From Bifidobacteriaceae bacterium (GTDB lineage Bacteria > Actinomycetota > Actinomycetes > Actinomycetales > WQXJ01): DNA of 10,376 nucleotides. Positions 6,534 through 10,376 of the stretch are shown here, piece by piece. The DNA lies in NCBI GenBank assembly GCA_031265345.1, contig JAISCU010000072.1, forward strand, positions 1 to 10,376, in the 5' to 3' direction. Positions within the stretch are counted from its first letter, which is position 1, and the number at the start of each line of letters is the position of its first letter. The notes beneath the pieces are model-generated. The model ran no database searches and was not told where the DNA came from. It saw only the letters and a list, made by a program, of their open reading frames with translations. Both the position numbers and the translations under genes were made by a program.

Positions 6534-6785
6534 TCAAACGAAATGCTGTAGTTCGTGCTCTATCGCCCGCCGGATCCACGACGAGACCGAGCGGCCGTCG
6601 GCCTCGGCGCGCTGCCGGACCTCGTTCAACGCGTCAGGCGACAGCCTTACAGGCACAATCGCTGAGAGCCCCGGTTTGCGGGGCCGGGCCGGGCCCTGCG
6701 GTGCCTGGTTATCCGGGCGGGTATAGAAGGAATGCTCCTGTTCGGGATCGAATCGCTCATCAGCCACGACCACAAGTCGTATCAC
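6534..6785 (-). CDS. ribbon-helix-helix (CopG/Arc-like) protein, possible orphan antitoxin
   Basis: An 83-aa protein with a disordered, charged N-terminal third and a C-terminal ribbon-helix-helix fold. The strand is AIVPVRLSP (about 42-50), helix 1 DALNEVRQRAEADG (about 51-64), and helix 2 SVSSWIRRAIEHEL (about 66-79), the usual CopG/Arc pattern for DNA binding as a dimer. Such proteins are often antitoxins or plasmid/phage regulators; no toxin gene follows on the minus strand, so the role is open. The start is GTG at 6785; the nearest purine run (GAGGA, 6802-6806) is too far for a normal ribosome binding site, and GTGs at 6773 or 6767 are possible. It is divergent from the Phd-like gene, and the palindrome at 6819-6830 gives a -10-like TACACT on this strand too. 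Confidence 0.7.
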   Translation of the reverse strand: MIRLVVVADERFDPEQEHSFYTRPDNQAPQGPARPRKPGLSAIVPVRLSPDALNEVRQRAEADGRSVSSWIRRAIEHELQHFV

Positions 6786-6818
6786 GAACGAATACGCGCT
6801 GTCCTCATGGCGACCACG

Positions 6819-6830
6819 AAGTGTACACTT
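6819..6830. promoter_or_regulatory. perfect 12-bp palindrome with overlapping divergent -10 boxes
   Basis: AAGTGTACACTT is fully palindromic and lies between two divergent small regulators. TACACT reads as a -10 hexamer on both strands (6824-6829 plus; 6825-6820 minus). No strong -35 boxes are seen. Phd/YefM antitoxins commonly repress their own promoters through short palindromes, so this is a likely operator. AGGAGG at 6842-6847 is the ribosome binding site of the plus-strand gene. Confidence 0.65.
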
Positions 6831-6852
6831 GGGGAAGACTTAGGAGGCCCAG

Positions 6853-7095
6853 ATGACGAGCGTTGGAGTGAAAGACCTTCGAGCGAACCTTGCGGACTAC
6901 ATCAAAGCGGGCGAGCCGGTGCAGATCACCCGCCGCGGCAAGGTTGTCGGGGTGCTCACCCCCGCCAAGCCCGCGGCGGCCGACCGGGCGGCGCTCGCCG
7001 CCTCTCACGCCAGGGTTGAGGCCCAGTTGGCGAGCGCCAGCGTCGACCCTGAGGACCTGATCGAGGACTTCGAACGAAGGAGACCGCCGAACTGA
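6853..7095 (+). CDS. Phd/YefM-family antitoxin, apparently without toxin
   Basis: An 80-aa protein. The N-terminal half (MTSVGVKDLRANLADYIKAG ... VQITRRGKVVGVLTP) is the classic Phd/YefM fold that dimerises and binds DNA. The C-terminal half (about 40-80) is helical and acidic (VDPEDLIEDFERR) and is the part that normally wraps and neutralises a toxin, often a PIN-domain RNase (family knowledge). The start is firm: ATG with AGGAGG five bases upstream. The palindrome 23 bases upstream suggests autoregulation. The expected toxin, usually overlapping or a few bases downstream, is missing: bases 7096-7800 have no PIN or RelE-like frame on either strand. It may be an orphan antitoxin that protects against a toxin elsewhere, or the survivor of a decayed pair. 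Confidence 0.85.
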   Translation: MTSVGVKDLRANLADYIKAGEPVQITRRGKVVGVLTPAKPAAADRAALAASHARVEAQLASASVDPEDLIEDFERRRPPN

Positions 7096-7799
7096 GGAAG
7101 GCAGCGACCCGACGCCACCGCACGAACGGACTTAGAAGGCGCTGATCGCACCGATCCAAGAGTTCCCGGCAGCGCGGCTGCAGCGCGTGCTGATCGCCGC
7201 CGATGACGGCCACACGGGCGACCGTCGAGCCGATCATTGCCGCCCAGAGAAGCACGTCGGCTCCGGTCGCGTGCCCGGAGCCTACGGCGGCCCGTAAGGC
7301 CTTGCGGCGTTACGTGCCCCCAGCTTCCCGCGCTCAAGACCCGCCAAGCAAGTCCAAAGACCGCCTGGTCACCCGACGATCCGCCGGGAGGCAGGTGAAA
7401 CAGTCATCTGCATCCTTCGCTGGCATGAGGCGCATGCGGGCGAACCACGGCCGCGCGAGGGCTCCAGTCAGTGATGCGGAACTGATCTGCTCGACGGAGC
7501 CGACTTCCGCGCCGCGAGGTACCGGCAGAGCCGCATACCGGGCAGACGCTGTCCGCCAGGTCTGTTGCGGGGGCCAAATCACCTAGGACCGCCCAGTCTG
7601 GCGCACAGGCCGCTCCGAATACCCGCTGCCGAATCGTGTCGCCAGATCAGCCCGAAGGACCCACACCAAGACCTCGCCGTCCGACCTGCCGCCACCAGCG
7701 AACCAGCAGACGTCGAAGCCTATTCACGGGCAGTGGTCGCCGGTTTGAACATCACCGATCTGGTCGGCCGAACGGGTTGCAGGCGCGCCCTTTGAACTA
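7096..7799. other. 704-bp stretch without a recognisable gene
   Basis: Open frames exist on both strands (for example plus 7203-7586 and minus 7334-7582), but none has a ribosome binding site, clear codon bias or a known motif. The minus frame 7334-7582 has about 70% G/C at third positions, lower than the clear genes. This is where the partner toxin of the Phd-like antitoxin should be, so decay or deletion of that gene is plausible. I see no tRNA, IS end or CRISPR. Confidence 0.45.
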
Positions 7800-7822
7800 A
7801 ACGGATGCGCTACGAATCCGTT
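7800..7822 (-). terminator. hairpin overlapping the stop of the small membrane protein gene
   Basis: AACGGAT (7800-7806) pairs perfectly with ATCCGTT (7816-7822) around a nine-base loop that contains the TAG stop (minus strand, 7812-7810). In the minus-strand RNA the stem is followed by UUAGUUC, a weak U tract. A terminator for the two-gene operon is plausible. Confidence 0.5.
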
Positions 7823-8040
7823 GTTTTGCGCCGCTTCGTCCGGATTTCGATTCCGGAAAGTACCGCGAGGACCACTCCAGCGGCCGCGAAGGAAACGTAT
7901 ACCGCAATCACGGCTCCTGGTGTTGATATCAGTCCGACCCAGCGCAGGAGTTTCGAGACGATCAACGCGGCGGCAAGTGCCCCCCCGATGCTCGAGAGGG
8001 CGGCGATCACCGCCCTGTTGCCTGGGTCGCGCCTCGTCAT
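7810..8040 (-). CDS. small membrane protein, two transmembrane helices (76 aa)
   Basis: I do not recognise the family. A short basic N-terminus (MTRRDPGNR) precedes a first hydrophobic helix (about residues 10-30, ending near SKLLR) and a second (about 40-62, GAVIAVYVSFAAAGVVLAVL); the basic tail RTKRRK suggests a hairpin with both ends inside. I chose the ATG at 8040, which overlaps the TGA of the upstream gene as ATGA, with a G-rich ribosome binding site (GGCGGGG) upstream. A GTG at 8049 would add three residues. The overlap implies translational coupling, so its job is probably tied to the exported protein encoded before it, for example as anchor or chaperone; that is inference. It is followed immediately by the hairpin at 7800-7822. 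Confidence 0.6.
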   Translation of the reverse strand: MTRRDPGNRAVIAALSSIGGALAAALIVSKLLRWVGLISTPGAVIAVYVSFAAAGVVLAVLSGIEIRTKRRKTTDS

Positions 8041-8732
8041 AAGAAGCACCCCGCCACCGTGTCGCCCACCCTGACCCAGCCCTTGTCGCTAAGCTCGAAG
8101 TGCGTGGGGACCTCTTGTCCGAGGGCGTCCACAGCCCACGGCGCTTCCGCGAAGGCCACGGGTTCGCCGTCGGGCGAGACAACGACGACGTTCCCGTCCG
8201 GGTTGAGCACGGCGGCACCGTCTTCGGAGAGCGTGATGGGATAGTCGAAGCGAGTCGGCCCGTCATAGCTTTCGATGACAACCAGGACGCGCACGCCCGA
8301 ATCGTGTACCTGCACCGCGATTTGCGCGTCGGTGTCGGTGGTGTAGACAACGGTTCCGTCGCTCGCGATCCCGGCCCCCAGCACATCTGTGCCTTCCGGC
8401 AGCCCTATTCCAAAGGCCTCTGCTCCGTCGTTGCCTTCGACTCTGATCGCCTCGCCATCGCCGACCGGAAGGCTCACCGAGGAAGAGTCAGTGGAGGCGA
8501 CAAGGCTTCCATCGTTGGTGTCGGCGGCCTTGACCACTTGGAGTTCTGGTGCGGCTGATCCCACTGCCTTCGCGATCTCTTGGTAGTCGTCTTCGTGTGT
8601 CGGCGGGGTGACCGCCCCGGCGGCGCCGGCGCCCGAGACCACCAAGGCACAGGCCGCTACTGTGCCGGTGAAGGCAGCCCAAACGGAGCACCTCCTTATC
8701 CGGCTGACGGGGTTGTGGTTTGTCTGACTCAC
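8037..8732 (-). CDS. exported beta-rich protein of unknown function (231 aa)
   Basis: The protein has an N-terminal signal peptide: a basic start (SRIRRCS), a hydrophobic core (VWAAFTGTVAACALVVSGAG) and a likely cleavage at AGA/V (residues 38-41). The mature part is acidic and rich in short beta-like segments with repeated SDGT/DGN turns (DGTVVYTTDTDAQIAVQVH, NPDGNVVVVSPDGEPVAF). It ends APWAVDALGQEVPTHFELSD, a pattern I recall from a common exported actinobacterial family that often continues into a YPVVADP-type tail, absent here. That comparison is from memory. One Cys remains in the mature part (GCFL at the end). I chose GTG 8732 because GAGAGG lies six bases upstream; the ATG at 8738 would sit directly against that site. 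It is the first gene of a coupled pair with the small membrane protein. No enzyme motif is visible. Confidence 0.65.
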   Translation of the reverse strand: MSQTNHNPVSRIRRCSVWAAFTGTVAACALVVSGAGAAGAVTPPTHEDDYQEIAKAVGSAAPELQVVKAADTNDGSLVASTDSSSVSLPVGDGEAIRVEGNDGAEAFGIGLPEGTDVLGAGIASDGTVVYTTDTDAQIAVQVHDSGVRVLVVIESYDGPTRFDYPITLSEDGAAVLNPDGNVVVVSPDGEPVAFAEAPWAVDALGQEVPTHFELSDKGWVRVGDTVAGCFL

Positions 8733-8897
8733 GAACATCCTCTCGGTTCATCCAGTCATCTCCGCGCAGTGGCTCTGGACGAAGATAGGGCATCGCGATC
8801 TCCGATTGCCGCGGGCCCCTCCCTATAGGAGTCTGAGACGCTAGCACGACTGGGGACGACTTCGCCGAGAGATCTGACCTTGACGAGGAGCGACCTA

Positions 8898-9173
8898 ATG
8901 CGAAACCTCCCACATATGCCAATGTCGAAAGTAACGCCCCCAGGCCAAAGGCGCGATGGACGCGTTTTTCGCACCGATAACCCGTGGTCGGGGTTCCGAA
9001 GGGCCACCACCTCTATTTTGCTTGAACAGCATCGTCGTTTCACCAGGCATATGTCTCTCTTTGCGTTGGCTATAGAAATCCTTGGCGGACCGGCCCGGAA
9101 CAACTTGAGCGCTACCCATCTGCCTTCGGGCATCTTTGTGGGAGGCCTCATGAATTCGTGGACAATCTTGTGA
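8898..9173 (+). CDS. doubtful small ORF (91 aa)
   Basis: An ATG at 8898 has GAGGAG (8885-8890) seven bases upstream, a good ribosome binding site. The product is basic in the first half, then LSATHLPSGIFVGGLMNSW. Third codon positions are only a little over half G/C, much lower than the clear genes, so if real it has a different origin. I recognise no family. It may simply be chance open frame. Confidence 0.22.
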   Translation: MRNLPHMPMSKVTPPGQRRDGRVFRTDNPWSGFRRATTSILLEQHRRFTRHMSLFALAIEILGGPARNNLSATHLPSGIFVGGLMNSWTIL

Positions 9174-9440
9174 CTCTGGGTCTTGCGGAGAGCATGCCCT
9201 CAGCGTCGCGGGGATTTGGCGTGGCCGAGCCAGGAGGACGGTCCGGTTGAGAGGAGCGGGCCGACGTTTCTTCACGACCCGGGTCGCCCTGATCCGGCCG
9301 ACTCGAACCCCGGGGCCGTGTGACCGCAAGCCCGAGATACCCCTTGAGGTGTCTGAGGCGGTTGCCTTGGCGAAGTGGGAGCGGGTCGAGTTGGTCCACG
9401 GATTTGGCGGGGCGGTGCGGCTACTATCTGCCGCGGAGGT

Positions 9441-9456
9441 GCCACGCTCGCGTGGC
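9441..9456. repeat. perfect hairpin
   Basis: GCCACG (9441-9446) pairs with CGTGGC (9451-9456) around CTCG. It stands in non-coding sequence, about 180 bp before the recombinase fragment; function unknown. Confidence 0.4.
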
Positions 9457-9637
9457 GATTTCGGTGTTCCCTTTCCGAGGAGGTGGAGATCGTCATCGTG
9501 CGCCGGGGCACAGGAGGCGGTCCTGCCCGACCGGTGCCGGCCTGTTCCGCTATGACCGGGCAGTGTCGTGTTCTTGATGCCGAACGCGCCGTTCGGGATC
9601 CATCCGGACGGGACGGTCGAGGTGACGCGAGTGTTCG

Positions 9638-10282
9638 TTGCCGCGGAGTACCTGGCCGTTCTGCGGCGTGTGCGGGTCGCGGACGCTCGTGGCGAACGCG
9701 AAGTCCCGCAACGGGTCGGTCTACCCGCATCTTATGTGCGCTGGACGGCACGCCAAACCCACCGACTGCGGACTCCCATGCGCGCCCATAGACGTGGTCG
9801 AGTCGTCGGTCAAGGACCATTACAAGCAGATCACGATCCCCGGCCATGTCGTGACGGCGCTCCGGGAGTTGACCGGCGCCCAGATCGACGCGATCTACAA
9901 GCAGCACACCAAAGACCGCAAACAGGCCGAGAAGGAACGCGCCCAGGTCCTCGAACAGCGCCGCGCCCTGATGAAAGCCCACTACGCCGGCGCGGTCCCA
10001 ATCGACGTGCTGAAAGAAGAACAAGACGCCCTCACACGCCGCCTCGCGTTCCTCGACGTCCAGATCGAGTCCCACCGGGAGACCTACGAGAACGCCAAAG
10101 CCCACCTCGAAGACTTGCTCTACCTCGCCGGCGGCGCCCACGCCCTGTACATGTCGATCCCAGACGAGGACCGCCAGATCTGCAACATGGCGTTCTTCGA
10201 CCGGATCGTCGCCACCGCAGAAGAGCAAGTCGAACCCGACCCCCACTGGGCTATGCAACCTGATTTCCCGACCGGGTTGTGA
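9638..10282 (+). pseudogene. C-terminal fragment of a large serine recombinase
   Basis: The 214-aa frame starts at the recombinase zinc ribbon: FCGVCG (Cys9, Cys12), then MCAGRHAKPTDC (Cys34, Cys44), followed by IDVVESSVKDHYKQI, a long coiled coil (about 85-155) and a C-terminal helical tail ending in FFDRIVATAEEQ. This is the C-terminal half of a large serine recombinase, the kind that integrates or excises phages and elements. The resolvase domain with catalytic Ser and most of the recombinase domain are missing, so it cannot work alone. The open frame begins after a stop at 9623-9625, with TTG 9638 as the nominal start and no ribosome binding site. In the next frame, AEYLA (about 9640-9655) could be the YLxGL that normally precedes FCG, which points to a small indel. 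A decayed mobile element remnant is the best reading; a small zinc-ribbon protein is the alternative. Confidence 0.85.
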
Positions 10283-10300
10283 CATGGCCGGCCGGCCGTG
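10283..10300. terminator. GC-rich dyad between convergent genes
   Basis: GGCCGGCCGGCC (10286-10297) is a perfect palindrome, extended to CAT/GTG on the outside with one mismatched pair. It begins one base after the recombinase stop and lies 18 bp from the stop of the convergent minus-strand gene. It may act as a bidirectional terminator, though neither side has a T tract. Confidence 0.35.
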
Positions 10301-10317
10301 CCGGCGGCGGCCTGGCG

Positions 10318-10376
10318 TCAGGCGGGGGGCTTGGCGTCGAGCGCCTCGTAGAGGTCGCGTTGCTTCTTGGTCACGT
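10318..10376 (-). CDS. 3' end of a convergent gene (partial)
   Basis: The minus strand reads VTKKQRDLYEALDAKPPA then TGA (10320-10318); the frame is open to the window edge. Third positions are G/C-rich, as in the true genes. Eighteen residues are too few for a family call. It marks a gene continuing to the right and facing the recombinase fragment. Confidence 0.45.
   Translation of the reverse strand, partial: VTKKQRDLYEALDAKPPA

Larger units (their letters stand above)
8733..9637. other. 905-bp gene-poor region
   Basis: Only a doubtful small frame (8898-9173) is seen. Bases about 8880-9180 are visibly less GC-rich than the genes on either side, which suggests foreign or old mobile DNA. 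Bases 9180-9637 have open frames in several phases (for example 9247-9555), but codon use and residues look random. A perfect hairpin lies at 9441-9456. The N-terminal half of the serine recombinase would be expected upstream of 9638, yet no resolvase-domain motif is found here. Confidence 0.5.

Noticed and set aside
7724..8386. Minus-strand 220-aa frame
   Set aside because: Out-of-frame shadow of the exported protein gene and its membrane partner, which have a signal peptide, hydrophobic helices and ATGA coupling.
9272..10285. Minus-strand 337-aa frame
   Set aside because: Antisense to the recombinase fragment, whose zinc-ribbon and coiled-coil sequence is clear on the plus strand.

Overview
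The window reads as chromosomal DNA of a high-GC actinobacterium. The clear genes have strongly G/C third codon positions, GTG starts are frequent, one start looks leaderless behind a TANNNT -10 box, and the protein families fit: a PBP-lipo-like penicillin-binding lipoprotein, Fic, LOG and a large serine recombinase. I cannot place it below phylum/class. The density is low for such a genome: about half of the 10.4 kb is unambiguous gene, and the rest is repeat-rich or eroded intergenic DNA, as in an accessory region.

Layout. (a) 1-1123: a 104-bp tandem repeat at the left edge, a small minus-strand helix-turn-helix protein gene with a nested inverted repeat upstream, and a cluster of six ~26-bp half-sites in alternating orientation, forming two long near-palindromes plus two single arms. 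(b) 1124-3052, minus: a complete penicillin-binding lipoprotein with MecA_N-like, dimerisation and transpeptidase domains. (c) 3053-5988: a structured intergenic stretch, then a class II-like Fic AMP-transferase with a C-terminal winged helix and an 11-bp perfect inverted operator plus a third half-site, then a Nudix-LOG fusion protein that appears leaderless. (d) 5989-7799: two small antitoxin-like regulators, divergently transcribed (ribbon-helix-helix on minus, Phd/YefM on plus), sharing a perfect 12-bp palindrome that supplies a -10-like box on both strands. Neither has a recognisable toxin beside it, and the flanks look eroded. (e) 7800-8732, minus: a translationally coupled pair (exported beta-rich protein and a small two-helix membrane protein) ending in a hairpin that contains the stop codon. 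(f) 8733-10376: about 900 bp with little coding signal, then the C-terminal part of a large serine recombinase without its catalytic domain, and the last 18 codons of a convergent gene.

The pieces do not form one pathway. The unifying theme is autoregulated DNA-binding proteins (HTH, Fic-wHTH, RHH, Phd) beside inverted-repeat operators, with remnants of mobile DNA. The most interesting items are the alternating half-site cluster, the Fic operator, the palindrome shared by two unrelated antitoxin-type genes, and the Nudix-LOG fusion.
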